From an uncultured Muribaculaceae bacterium (GTDB lineage Bacteria > Bacteroidota > Bacteroidia > Bacteroidales > Muribaculaceae), in contig CAJTPK010000024.1 in assembly GCA_910578075.1 (NCBI GenBank), forward strand, positions 1-64,000: a stretch of 64,000 nt of DNA. Direction: 5' to 3'. Below, in pieces: positions 1 through 8,372 of this stretch (its first letter is position 1; the number at the start of each line of letters is the position of its first letter). A program made the position numbers and the translations under genes. The notes beneath the pieces were generated by a model. The model saw nothing but the letters and a program-made list of their open reading frames with translations, was not told the origin of the DNA and did not search any database.

Positions 1-10
1 AATGATTGGA

Positions 11-52
11 GGAAAGAGTGAAGAGGAAAGAGTGAAGAGGAAAGAGTGAAGA
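11..52. repeat. 14-bp tandem repeat, three copies
   Basis: Three exact head-to-tail copies of GGAAAGAGTGAAGA occupy 11-24, 25-38 and 39-52, just beyond the 3' end of the TonB receptor gene (stop at 72-74 on the minus strand). A related purine-rich run is seen near 16776-16815. No coding function is visible. The left edge of the window hides whether the array continues. Confidence 0.85.
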
Positions 53-71
53 GGAGGAATGGTTTTATTGG

Positions 72-2684
72 TTAGCGGATGAAGGTGAAGGAGAGGAGGA
101 GCTCGCGGCCGCGGAGAGCGAAGTCGTAGGTGAAGCGGTCGAGGTCGTTGAAGAGGGTGTAGGAATAGCTGCGGCAGTTGAGAATGTTGTGCAGGTCGAG
201 ACCGATGCGTATCGACTTTATCTTGTAGACCGCGCCGATGTCGAAGAGCGACATTGTCTTGTAACGGTCAGCTGTCAACTGTCGGCGTGAGATATCAGCT
301 TTCCCTTTCAGCTCCCAGTGGTCGCCGGGGAAAAATGATAACGATGCTGCATGGGTCATGGTGGCGAAGGATTGGGAGCGGTTGTCATAGCGTGTGGCAG
401 ATAATGACCAGCGCAATTTGTAGTTCAGCTCAATCCAATGCCATGGACGGGAATTCACAGAGGGTGTCACGCCATATGTGTTGCCGTAATATCTTACATT
501 CTCCCCGTTTCTGTCGGTCATGTTGCGGCTCCATCCGAAATCTCCCGTCAGCGAGATTTTAGTGCTGATATCCTCAATCTGTTTTGTTATCGACGCTGAT
601 GCGCTGAACCGGTCGTAGCCCGCGGGCGCCAGATAATCTGTTACGGCAATGAGTCCTTGCGATATATACTGGCGTGACATCAGGTTATTCCACCCCTTGG
701 TGTATGATGCATCCGCATTGGCATACCAGTGGCTTAATGGCAGTTTGAATTTGTAGCTCAGCCTCGACGACAGGCTTTTCTGCCGAGCCATCACGCCGCT
801 GCGGAGCGACAGCGACATGTAGTCGGTCATCACAGGAGCCGTGAGTAGAGACAATATGTCGCCAAACCTTTTTGAAAAACTAAGATTGCCCTGCAGCGAT
901 GATTTCGCTGAGATCATGTAGTTGAAATAAAGGTTAGGGTTTGCGGCAAACAGAAAATCCTTTTGAGAGAACGGGGTGGTGCCGCTGTTTTCCCAATCGC
1001 GGTATTGCAGCGACAGATTCATACCGGCTCTTACCACCAGTCTGTTGTAAGGCATGGCGTATTCATACGAAGGGGAGAACTGCAATCTGCCGGAGATGCC
1101 ACCTATACGGTTATATCCGGTCATTACGCTTCCATCTCCGTAGCCATCGCTGCAGAGGGATGTCCGTATGCGGTCGCTTTTGAAATCGAGCGCCAGCGGC
1201 AGCGTCACGGAATGCCTGCTTAGCTCTATCCTTGCTAAAATGCTCTCGCGGACATTGAATGTATAGCTTCTGGCCCGTTGCGTCATCACCGCATCCGGGT
1301 TCTCGCCGCCAGAGGCGTTGATTGCGCCCGAAGGGGTGGCGATGAAGCGGAGCGATGTTGCCCAGCTCCAACGAGTCTTGCCGCGTCGCCATCCCACCGA
1401 CAGATGGTCGCGGATATCAAAATCCTTCATATCGCGCCCCTGCGCGATAGATCCGTTGGTTCCCGTAACAGGTAATGCCGATTCAGAGAAAGATGCGTCC
1501 GCAAAGAAATTGTTGGCTATGTATCGCTTATCTCCGTTATTCTTATATTCTAAAGAGAGCGACGGCTTATGGGTGATGGAAAGCGGCTGGTAGCCGTTGG
1601 AGAAAATGATGTCGCCGGTTCCATCGAAATATGATCTTACATCACCGTAGGAATAAGAGGAGCGGGCATAAGAGTATCCGGCGTTGGTGCGTAAAGTGAC
1701 ATCTTTCGATATCTTGTTGATGAAATTGAGTGTTGTGGATACGTCCACCGGTTCCACCCACTGTGAACGACGTAGCGGGGGAGTGGATGCTGAGAGATCT
1801 CCCAATATCCTGCCGGCTTCATTTGAGGCTCCCTCATCTTCCGCAAGTCTGTAATGAATGATATTCTCCTCAGCGGCAAACTCCTTTACGTTGCCCGCCT
1901 TGACAGTGAGTATGGTCTGGAAATCCTTGGTGAACATCATGCCGGCTCCCGACAGCTCCCCGCGCCATCTTCCGCCGTAACCCCCTTTGGCATTGTATTT
2001 CCCCATGGGTTTGAACATCGCCTTAGGTTTCAGGCGTATATTGAGAGCCACATTGTCGTTGAAGCGTTTGCGGTCGATTTTTATGCCTTCATGATTGTTG
2101 AGCACCTCCACGGCGCTGACATATGACGATGGCAGACCGGTGGTGGCAACATTATATTTGCCGCCCATCAGTTCCATCCCCTCTATATAGAAATTGGATA
2201 TATCCTTGCCGTTGTATTTTATGGCGCCCGATTCCGCCACATCGATTCCAGGCACTTTCTTCAGGGCATCCTGCAAGGTGACGTCGCCCTTGCCGGCGAA
2301 AGCAGCAAGGAGATAGCGCACCGTGTCGCCCATGAGCTTCACGGGAGATGCCTTCACAGTCACCTCCTTCAGGGTCTTAGCCGAGCGGAGGAGCGATATA
2401 TTCACAACATCGCTCGTGACCTCCGATTTTTCGGAGTCATACCCTAATTTGCTGAAGCGGACTGTAAGCTTTGCGGAGGTTTTGTCGGCAGGGATGGCGA
2501 TGGAGTATTTGCCATCGCGGCTGGTCTGCATGTATCCCACGGTAGTGCCGTCAGCTTCCACGCGTACCATCACACCCGTAAGAGGCTTCCCCGAATCGTC
2601 GGTGACAGTGCCTGTCACTGTTCCCCGTGCGGAAGCAGTGGCAAAGTAAAGCGCAATTATAAATATACTAAGGATATATCTCAT
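72..2684 (-). CDS. TonB-dependent receptor-like outer-membrane protein with carboxypeptidase-regulatory N-terminal domain
   Basis: 870-residue outer-membrane protein. A signal peptide (about residues 1-19, ending ATASA) precedes a CarboxypepD_reg-like beta-sandwich (about 22-100, starting TVTGTVTDDSGKPLTGV). A plug-like region follows (about 105-220, LQDALKKVPGID, YNGKDISNFYIEG), then a long beta-barrel ending LLLSFTFIR. It is shorter than SusC-type receptors and belongs to the receptor type often found beside GLPGLI proteins (family knowledge). It is the last gene of the minus-strand blaI-M56-GLPGLI cluster, but a 259-nt gap holding an inverted-repeat element separates it from the GLPGLI gene, so it may have its own promoter. 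The substrate is unknown. Confidence in the class is high; confidence in the transported ligand is nil. Confidence 0.85.
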   Translation of the reverse strand: MRYILSIFIIALYFATASARGTVTGTVTDDSGKPLTGVMVRVEADGTTVGYMQTSRDGKYSIAIPADKTSAKLTVRFSKLGYDSEKSEVTSDVVNISLLRSAKTLKEVTVKASPVKLMGDTVRYLLAAFAGKGDVTLQDALKKVPGIDVAESGAIKYNGKDISNFYIEGMELMGGKYNVATTGLPSSYVSAVEVLNNHEGIKIDRKRFNDNVALNIRLKPKAMFKPMGKYNAKGGYGGRWRGELSGAGMMFTKDFQTILTVKAGNVKEFAAEENIIHYRLAEDEGASNEAGRILGDLSASTPPLRRSQWVEPVDVSTTLNFINKISKDVTLRTNAGYSYARSSYSYGDVRSYFDGTGDIIFSNGYQPLSITHKPSLSLEYKNNGDKRYIANNFFADASFSESALPVTGTNGSIAQGRDMKDFDIRDHLSVGWRRGKTRWSWATSLRFIATPSGAINASGGENPDAVMTQRARSYTFNVRESILARIELSRHSVTLPLALDFKSDRIRTSLCSDGYGDGSVMTGYNRIGGISGRLQFSPSYEYAMPYNRLVVRAGMNLSLQYRDWENSGTTPFSQKDFLFAANPNLYFNYMISAKSSLQGNLSFSKRFGDILSLLTAPVMTDYMSLSLRSGVMARQKSLSSRLSYKFKLPLSHWYANADASYTKGWNNLMSRQYISQGLIAVTDYLAPAGYDRFSASASITKQIEDISTKISLTGDFGWSRNMTDRNGENVRYYGNTYGVTPSVNSRPWHWIELNYKLRWSLSATRYDNRSQSFATMTHAASLSFFPGDHWELKGKADISRRQLTADRYKTMSLFDIGAVYKIKSIRIGLDLHNILNCRSYSYTLFNDLDRFTYDFALRGRELLLSFTFIR

Positions 2685-2725
2685 TGTTGAATTTTACTTA
2701 ATTTATTGCTGTCAGGAAAATTTTT

Positions 2726-2918
2726 ATCACGCAGAGCCGCAGAGCCGCAAAGAATTTAAGCTGGTCAATCCGGTGCAGAGGTCGGTTCCACTCCTGCTGA
2801 GGCGCAGAGACCGACGCACCATCTCCGCGCCTTTGCTTAAATCGCCACGCGATTCTCAGCGATCTTTATTGTTGGTATTTCCAATTTCAAGCTTTGCGGC
2901 TCTGCGGCTCTGCGTGAT
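2726..2918. repeat. Intergenic element with 27-bp perfect terminal inverted repeats
   Basis: The sequence at 2726-2752 (ATCACGCAGAGCCGCAGAGC and on) is the exact reverse complement of 2892-2918. The arms carry the GCAGAGCC motif seen in dispersed repeats of many bacteria (recollection). A shorter inner inverted pair (GGTCGGT/ACCGAC) lies around 2780-2815. The element fills most of the gap between the GLPGLI gene and the receptor gene, and no protein is evident inside it. It could fold into a large hairpin in the transcript. Confidence 0.8.
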
Positions 2919-2943
2919 TAATAATTTATTTATAGGAAATATA

Positions 2944-3873
2944 TTATTTGGTGTGGGTATGGATGCCGATTACTTTTATGTCGTCTTTGCTGTCGCGTTT
3001 TTTTGAAGACTTCTGCTTTTCATCGGTTTTGTCGTCGGGGAAGATTTCAAGATGGACGCAGTTTTTGCCGGTGTCGCGTATGCGGATGCCGTTAATGAGT
3101 ATCGCACCTCTGGAACCCTTGTCTTTCCTGACCGTGATGTCGCTTATTGACTCCTGTGGTATGGAATTCATGGGATTACGGTCGAATTTGTTTTTCATCT
3201 TCTCGAATTTGTCATGGGAAATTTTCATGACGTTGGGGATCTTGCGTTCAGATATCATGCCGCTGCCTTGACGGAAAGAGACTGCCGAGAAACGGTGGCT
3301 GCCTGAATCATCTTCCCCTTTCAATACCAATCCGGGTAGTCCGGAAAGCTTCCAAGGACCGAACGGCACGGGAATCTCCTCTGCATACCACACTGTCCAG
3401 TGGCGACCTTGATAATCACCCTCAGCTTTGTTGCATACATAGCCGCATACCGTGTCTGTGCCGGCTGTAAGATTCCATTTGATGGCAGGAATTTTCTCTT
3501 CGTATGAGTAATGCTCAAGTCCGATCGGAGCATCTACTGTTATTTTCCCTTTCTCCTGGTCGGTAACGATAGCCCGGTCAAAATAATTGTCTGTGAATAT
3601 CTCCATCTCCCTGTATTCATTGAGAATGTCATCCTTGATGCCCGGCACGGAGGATATGGAGTCTACTTTAAATGATGAATAATCGTAGAATTTTGATAAG
3701 CCGTCGCCAATGCGGAGAGCGCAATTGTAGGAAGCCTCGACAGTTTTTCCCTTGTGTTCACCCTTGGTTTCGTAACTGTATATGCAGTCATAAAGTGCGG
3801 GAGTCTGTGCTATGGTTTGCGGTGTAAGAACCGGGGCGACCATGGCTATGGCCGTCAGAAGCAAATTTTTCAT
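2944..3873 (-). CDS. GLPGLI family protein
   Basis: 309 residues with an N-terminal signal peptide (KNLLLTAIAMVAPVLTPQTIAQ). The family-defining core is PFGPWKLSGLPGLVLKGEDD around residues 170-190. The GLPGLI family is restricted to Bacteroidetes; its members are exported proteins of unknown biochemical function that often pair with TonB-receptor-like barrels. The C-terminus is Lys/Asp-rich (KQKSSKKRDSKDD). It starts 20 nt after the stop of the M56 gene on the same strand, suggesting co-transcription with the BlaI/M56 sensor pair. A surface or periplasmic role in envelope homeostasis is inference only. Confidence 0.88.
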   Translation of the reverse strand: MKNLLLTAIAMVAPVLTPQTIAQTPALYDCIYSYETKGEHKGKTVEASYNCALRIGDGLSKFYDYSSFKVDSISSVPGIKDDILNEYREMEIFTDNYFDRAIVTDQEKGKITVDAPIGLEHYSYEEKIPAIKWNLTAGTDTVCGYVCNKAEGDYQGRHWTVWYAEEIPVPFGPWKLSGLPGLVLKGEDDSGSHRFSAVSFRQGSGMISERKIPNVMKISHDKFEKMKNKFDRNPMNSIPQESISDITVRKDKGSRGAILINGIRIRDTGKNCVHLEIFPDDKTDEKQKSSKKRDSKDDIKVIGIHTHTK

Positions 3874-3893
3874 AATTATGATATTTTAGAAAA

Positions 3894-5060
3894 TTATTTT
3901 GTGTCTTTGGATTTCAATGTTATGTCAATGAGACCGTTTGGCTCGTATTCGCCATGCTTTGAGACAGTGATTGACTCGATGTCGCCAGGATTGATTGTCT
4001 CCATATATTCGTAGGAGACAAATTTTCCGTTGACTCTGACCAAGGGTTTTGAGTCTGAACTTTCAGAGGTGGATGGGGCTAATGTGTCAACTGGGGCTAC
4101 TGAGGCTGCTGCGCCGGGGATCTTGGCATCTGGGGCGGATGGGATAGCCTGGTGGAAAGCTGATTGGGCAGGCTCAAGTGCCGAGGCGAGGGTTTCGGAT
4201 GAGATGGCCGCCACAGCAGCGATAATTACAGGCACGGCCAATACCCCGCGCCATCCGATTGACGACGGTTGCCGGTTCATCATAAGCAGACGCTGCTTGA
4301 GGCTGCTGCATCCGAAGCCGTTGGCGATACGGCTTACTGCAATGTCGCTGACTTTGGAGAGAAGCATGTATTGATAATCCTTAACGGCAAAGCCGGCGTT
4401 CATCACATCGTTATCCGCCTGGTATTCATGCACGGCATGGAGCTCACGGAGCATCATCCATGCCAACGGATTCCACCACTGAAGCGATGCGGTTACTCTT
4501 GCAGCCAGCAGGTCGAGATAATGGCGATGTCTGACGTGGCTTCCCTCATGACATAAGATCATTTCGGAATCCCCGATATAATCCGTATCTGAGATGAAGA
4601 TGCGGCCGCCGAAGCTGAAAGGGGAGATGTGAGGACGCGACACAACCGAGATATTTGTTCCGCCGACAGATGATCGTTTGCTGTTGACAAGACATTTTCC
4701 AATCCATGCGAGTCCGTATAAAGTATATGCGGCTGTAAGCAGAGTGCCTGCCACGAAGAGATATGCAATTACGCGAAGTATGTTGCTTATGAATACGCCG
4801 GAGGTGGAGGCGTGGGAACCTTCCGCATCAGGCAGAATGACTGTGAAAGCATCTGCATTTTCATTCAGAGAATGCGAATCAATAAACGAAATACTGAACG
4901 CAGGAAGCAGCGGGGCGGCGATGGCGGTGAAACATATGACGAGCAACAGGCATCTGCGCAGCTTCAGAGCTTTCAATTTACCGACGGTCAGCTTATATAT
5001 AGAGAAGAGCATCGACAGCAGTAATGCGGCTTTGATGGAATATATCAGAAATTCACCCAT
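3894..5060 (-). CDS. M56 family (BlaR1-type) membrane metallopeptidase with plug-like C-terminus
   Basis: 388 residues. N-terminal membrane helices (about 5-25, 38-58, 95-118) are followed by the M56 zinc site ILCHEGSHVRHRHYLD (about 170-185, HExxH form) and a downstream HEYQAD acidic ligand region, then a further membrane helix (VLAVPVIIAAVAAI). The last 50 residues (VRVNGKFVSYEYM, INPGDIESITVSK, LIDITLK) look like the recurring plug-like motif of TonB receptors rather than a penicillin-binding sensor domain. BlaR1-family proteases cleave BlaI-type repressors on signal. The blaI homologue lies 5 nt upstream in the same operon, so a sensor/protease-repressor pair is well supported. The signal is unknown, and nothing shows that it is a beta-lactam. 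Confidence 0.88.
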   Translation of the reverse strand: MGEFLIYSIKAALLLSMLFSIYKLTVGKLKALKLRRCLLLVICFTAIAAPLLPAFSISFIDSHSLNENADAFTVILPDAEGSHASTSGVFISNILRVIAYLFVAGTLLTAAYTLYGLAWIGKCLVNSKRSSVGGTNISVVSRPHISPFSFGGRIFISDTDYIGDSEMILCHEGSHVRHRHYLDLLAARVTASLQWWNPLAWMMLRELHAVHEYQADNDVMNAGFAVKDYQYMLLSKVSDIAVSRIANGFGCSSLKQRLLMMNRQPSSIGWRGVLAVPVIIAAVAAISSETLASALEPAQSAFHQAIPSAPDAKIPGAAASVAPVDTLAPSTSESSDSKPLVRVNGKFVSYEYMETINPGDIESITVSKHGEYEPNGLIDITLKSKDTK

Positions 5061-5065
5061 GGAAG

Positions 5066-5461
5066 TTAATTTTTAGGGTTCTTTGATTCTATGATTGAGA
5101 TGAGTTCCTTTAGATCATCAACAGTGAGCTTCTCCTCTTCCACAAGGGCAGAAACGAGACCCTTGCTGCTGTTGTCGAAATAATTGCGGAGCACGGAGCC
5201 GAGAGTCTTTCGCCGCATCTTCTCCTTCGGAAGGACAGCCTTGTATCTGAAAGAATTTCCCATATCCTCATGTTCCACGACACCTTTCTGTTCCAGGATG
5301 CGCACGTATGTGGAGACGGTGTTTACGTGCGGTTTCGGATCCGGCATATTCGCCACAATCTCCTTCACAAACATCGGACCGTGTTTCCAGAGGACGTTCA
5401 TTACTTCTTCCTCCTTTGCGGTCAGCTTAGTGTCTATAGTGTTATCGCTCTTTTTTCTCAT
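5066..5461 (-). CDS. BlaI/MecI/CopY family transcriptional repressor
   Basis: 131 residues, typical length. The winged helix reads LTAKEEEVMNVLWKHGPMFV, then PHVNTVSTYVRILEQKGVVEHE (recognition helix and wing), followed by a C-terminal dimerisation and proteolysis region. It is first in the operon with the M56 protease, GLPGLI and probably the TonB receptor. A consensus Bacteroidetes promoter lies upstream and a short dyad overlaps the start region, consistent with autoregulation (inference). The regulated stimulus cannot be deduced. Confidence 0.9.
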   Translation of the reverse strand: MRKKSDNTIDTKLTAKEEEVMNVLWKHGPMFVKEIVANMPDPKPHVNTVSTYVRILEQKGVVEHEDMGNSFRYKAVLPKEKMRRKTLGSVLRNYFDNSSKGLVSALVEEEKLTVDDLKELISIIESKNPKN

Positions 5462-5468
5462 AGTTTCT

Positions 5469-5525
5469 AACTAATAATTTAGTTGACACCGCAAAATTAC
5501 AACTATTTTTTTAGTTTGCAACAAA
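5469..5525 (-). promoter_or_regulatory. Promoter and candidate operator of the blaI-M56 operon
   Basis: On the minus strand the -7 element TAATTTTGC is complementary to 5491-5499, with a GTTG/TTTG -33 candidate complementary to about 5519-5525. Between the -7 element and the blaI start is a 6-bp-arm dyad AACTAA-TAAT-TTAGTT at 5469-5484, a plausible BlaI binding site. The operator call is inference from position and symmetry. Confidence 0.6.
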
Positions 5526-5601
5526 AATAGCGAAAAAAACAAAAGCAACAGAAGATTTTTAGACCACGATCCAAAGTAACTAAAGCATGGAAGCAGATTA
5601 T

Positions 5602-5958
5602 TTTTGACCAAAGTCCCAAAGGAACCATAGCATTGATGCCGAAGGGGGCGAGACGAAAGCTCGAAGAACTGGAATAATTGTAACACCACATCGAGATGGA
5701 TGAGGAACGAAATCCATCTCGATGTGGTGTTAGCAGGGCGCGTCAAACGGCTTCGAAGAAGTCAACCAATCATAGAACATCTGAGTTTTGATCGACTTCT
5801 TCGAAGCCGTGTTCTGTCGCGATAACCAACACCACACCTTCGCAGGGCTGCGTTCCTTGCCCCGCTCGATGTGGTGTTACAATTATTCCAGCTCTTCGAG
5901 CTTTCGTCTCGCCCCCTTCGGCATCAATGCTATGGTTCCTTTGGGACTTTGGTCAAAA
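5602..5958. repeat. Nested inverted-repeat element (94-bp outer arms)
   Basis: Outer arms 5602-5695 and 5865-5958 are reverse complements with a single mismatch over 94 bp. Inside are a perfect 20-bp hairpin (5682-5701 with 5712-5731) and a perfect 16-bp pair (CGGCTTCGAAGAAGTC at 5748-5763 with 5794-5809). One arm of the 20-bp hairpin overlaps the end of the left outer arm, so alternative pairings compete. The mirror-image reading frames inside are products of the symmetry, not genes. The rest of the 0.84 kb gap between blaI and the phosphoesterase gene holds ATGGTT-rich sequence (about 5985-6080) and a promoter. Confidence 0.9.
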
Positions 5959-6138
5959 TTTACCGTGTCAAATAAAAAGCGGAGCTTTTTAATGGTTTTG
6001 ATGGTTTGATAAATAATATACTATGATTAATAATTAAATGTAAGAATGGTTACCGAAGGTTATCATGGTTAGAGAAAGAGGAGAGGAGGGCGGTATATTG
6101 CATAAGGGATTGGGATAATTAATATTTTTTAGCAATAA

Positions 6139-6170
6139 TTTGCAAATGACGAAATTTGTATATAAATTTG
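6139..6170 (+). promoter_or_regulatory. Promoter of the phosphoesterase-SusCD locus
   Basis: A -33 TTTG at 6139-6142 and a -7 TAAATTTG at 6163-6170 are separated by 20 nt, the Bacteroidetes arrangement. It leaves a leader of about 130 nt before the ATG at 6309. No operator or adjacent regulator gene (ECF/anti-sigma or HTCS) was found. Confidence 0.6.
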
Positions 6171-6308
6171 GCGCAGAATATCCATTACGATAGGAAATGC
6201 AACTTATTTTTTAAGCTGTCCCGCCATTGAAAAACTCACTTCAGTCCCAGGACACCTCATTAGATATTTTGTAATTAATCCGCAACAATTGAACTAATTA
6301 ATAACACC

Positions 6309-8297
6309 ATGACTCAGAAATTCAGCAATCTACTGAAAGCGATGTTTGTGACTGCGCTGTTTTCAGGACTTGTTGTCAGTTGCAAAGACGACAATCCGAA
6401 TGGAAATGCCGGAATCCAAACTGAATTCAATGTGACTATCCCTGAAACTGAAACAGCAGCCAAGCAGGGTACAATCAGAATTCCTCAGCAGGGTGGTCAG
6501 ATCACCACTGCCGAGACCATCTACCTCGAGAAAGAGGGTCAGTTCTTCCCTTGCACTATAAAGGAAGCAACGGAAGATCATTTCTCTTTTATTGTCCCCA
6601 ACAATGTAGAGACCGGTACCTATAAGGTGCACGTTCGCAAAGACGGAAAGCGCACATATCTCGGCACGATCCGCATTACAATAGTTGAAAGACAAATCGA
6701 GATTCCTGAAGGAGCAACAATTTATGGTATTGTGGAGACAACAGAGGGTGAGCCTGTGGCAAACGCAGTTGTCAGTGACGGTGAGATCTGTACCGTGACA
6801 AATGCCGAAGGTATCTATGGCCTTCCCTCCAACAAGGAAAACGGCTTTGTTTTCGTCTCTGTTCCTTCCGGATATGAGCCTGTGACAAACGGAACTGTTC
6901 CGAAGATGTATGAGCTTACGCAGACCCGCAAGGAGGTTCCGGAGATCCAGTCATTCAAACTTAAGAAAGTCGAGGGTCAGGATAACTTCAAGGTTATCTT
7001 CATGGGTGACAAGCACCTTGCCAACCGTACCCAGGATGTTGTGCAGTATAAGAAATTCTGCGCTGATGTGATGAACTACAAGGCATCCAACGGTGGAACC
7101 AAGATCTACGGCATCACACTCGGAGACCTCACCTGGGATCAGTACTGGAAGAACGGTTACCTGCTCTCAAATTACGTGAAGACCGTCAATGAGAATATCA
7201 AGGATCTTATCATTTATAATGTGATAGGAAACCACGACCATGATCCTGCTGCTATAGGCAACCATGCGGCGGTGAATCCGATGCTTGAGAATGTAGCTCC
7301 CGCATGGTATTCCTTCAATATAGGACAGTGCCATTTCGTGGTGCTCGATGACATCGACTGCTCCGCATATGACGGCGTGAAAGACCGCCCCTATAAGCAG
7401 AACATCTATGGTGTGCAGCTCGAATGGCTGAAGAAAGATCTGTCGTATGTCGACAAATCAACACCTGTATATGTGATGACCCACGGATCCAACTATTCAT
7501 ATAATACATCCGTTGCAAACGCATACAACCTGCGCGCCAACACCGGTTCAGATGAGCTTATCTCGATTTGCTCCTCATTCAATGAAGTGCATTTCGTAAA
7601 CGGTCACCTGCATCAGCAGCACACAATGATGCCCGCCGATGTTCCGGCCAACACATATTCCAACAAGGTATATGAGCACAATATCCCCGCTGTCTGCGCC
7701 GACTGGTGGTATTCAGGCTATTACACCCCCGGCTGCCATGTCTGCACAGACGGTGTCCCCGCCGGTTATGCAATCTTTGATTTCACCGGCAAGAACGTGA
7801 AATGGGGTTACAAAGGCACAGGCATGGACGAGAAGATCCTCTTCCGCGCATATGACCTTAACAACGTGGACTTCAGCAACGTGGCATGGAAGAATCTAAA
7901 GGATTCCAAGGTTATCGACACATTCCGTAGCCGTTATGAGACTCCCTATGCCGGCGACAAACGTAAGAACCAGGTGCTCATCAATGTATGGAACTGGAAC
8001 TCCGGATATAAGATCGAGGTTAAGACCGCAAACGGGGAGACACTTGCTGCCACACAGATCAATGAATACGATCCGCTATCGATCGCGGCACTTTCCATCC
8101 CCTACTGGGATCGCAGTGCACTGACAAGCGTGCCCGGAACAGGGACAACCAAGCGTTTCCACTTCTTCCAGGTGCAGTGTCCGGATGCCGACACCAATCT
8201 TGAGATAACAGTCACCGACAACTTCGGTAATGTTTATAAAGAGACTATGGAGCGTCCGAAGGCATTCTCCACAGCTGCATACAGCATCAACAAATAA
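6309..8297 (+). CDS. Calcineurin-like phosphoesterase lipoprotein
   Basis: 662-residue exported lipoprotein. The signal peptide ends LFSGLVVSCKDD, with the lipobox Cys near residue 25. An N-terminal Ig/IPT-like region (about 35-130) is followed by a carboxypeptidase-regulatory-like beta-sandwich (about 135-215, TIYGIVETTEGEPVANAVV), the layout of MetallophosN proteins. The catalytic metallophosphatase core has VIFMGDKHLA (D/H ligands), GDLTWD, VIGNHDHDP (GNHD motif) and FVNGHLHQQH (GHxH). A MetallophosC-type domain closes the protein (about 510-662). It probably hydrolyses phosphate esters at the cell surface or in the periplasm. It opens a locus with SusC, SusD and a BACON lipoprotein and is separated from susC by a strong hairpin. 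The substrate is unknown. Confidence 0.9.
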   Translation: MTQKFSNLLKAMFVTALFSGLVVSCKDDNPNGNAGIQTEFNVTIPETETAAKQGTIRIPQQGGQITTAETIYLEKEGQFFPCTIKEATEDHFSFIVPNNVETGTYKVHVRKDGKRTYLGTIRITIVERQIEIPEGATIYGIVETTEGEPVANAVVSDGEICTVTNAEGIYGLPSNKENGFVFVSVPSGYEPVTNGTVPKMYELTQTRKEVPEIQSFKLKKVEGQDNFKVIFMGDKHLANRTQDVVQYKKFCADVMNYKASNGGTKIYGITLGDLTWDQYWKNGYLLSNYVKTVNENIKDLIIYNVIGNHDHDPAAIGNHAAVNPMLENVAPAWYSFNIGQCHFVVLDDIDCSAYDGVKDRPYKQNIYGVQLEWLKKDLSYVDKSTPVYVMTHGSNYSYNTSVANAYNLRANTGSDELISICSSFNEVHFVNGHLHQQHTMMPADVPANTYSNKVYEHNIPAVCADWWYSGYYTPGCHVCTDGVPAGYAIFDFTGKNVKWGYKGTGMDEKILFRAYDLNNVDFSNVAWKNLKDSKVIDTFRSRYETPYAGDKRKNQVLINVWNWNSGYKIEVKTANGETLAATQINEYDPLSIAALSIPYWDRSALTSVPGTGTTKRFHFFQVQCPDADTNLEITVTDNFGNVYKETMERPKAFSTAAYSINK

Positions 8298-8305
8298 AAT
8301 TAATC

Positions 8306-8342
8306 AGTCCGTCCCATGAAGCAGGATTTTATGGGACGGACT
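8306..8342 (+). promoter_or_regulatory. Perfect intercistronic hairpin between phosphoesterase and susC
   Basis: A 12-bp perfect stem (AGTCCGTCCCAT at 8306-8317 with ATGGGACGGACT at 8331-8342) encloses a 13-nt loop. It lacks a following T-run, so it is not a standard intrinsic terminator. Positions between the first gene and susC suggest an mRNA-processing or stabilising hairpin that could set different expression levels (inference). Confidence 0.7.
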
Positions 8343-8372
8343 CTAATCCATAAACTAACTAATACCTACCTT

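Noticed and set aside
3894..5461. Beta-lactam resistance operon
   Set aside because: The BlaI/M56 pair has no beta-lactamase or PBP gene beside it and the M56 protein lacks a visible penicillin-binding sensor domain.
5471..6009. Mirror-image open frames in the inverted-repeat block
   Set aside because: They encode the same peptide on opposite strands because of the 94-bp arms, with no start signals or family resemblance.
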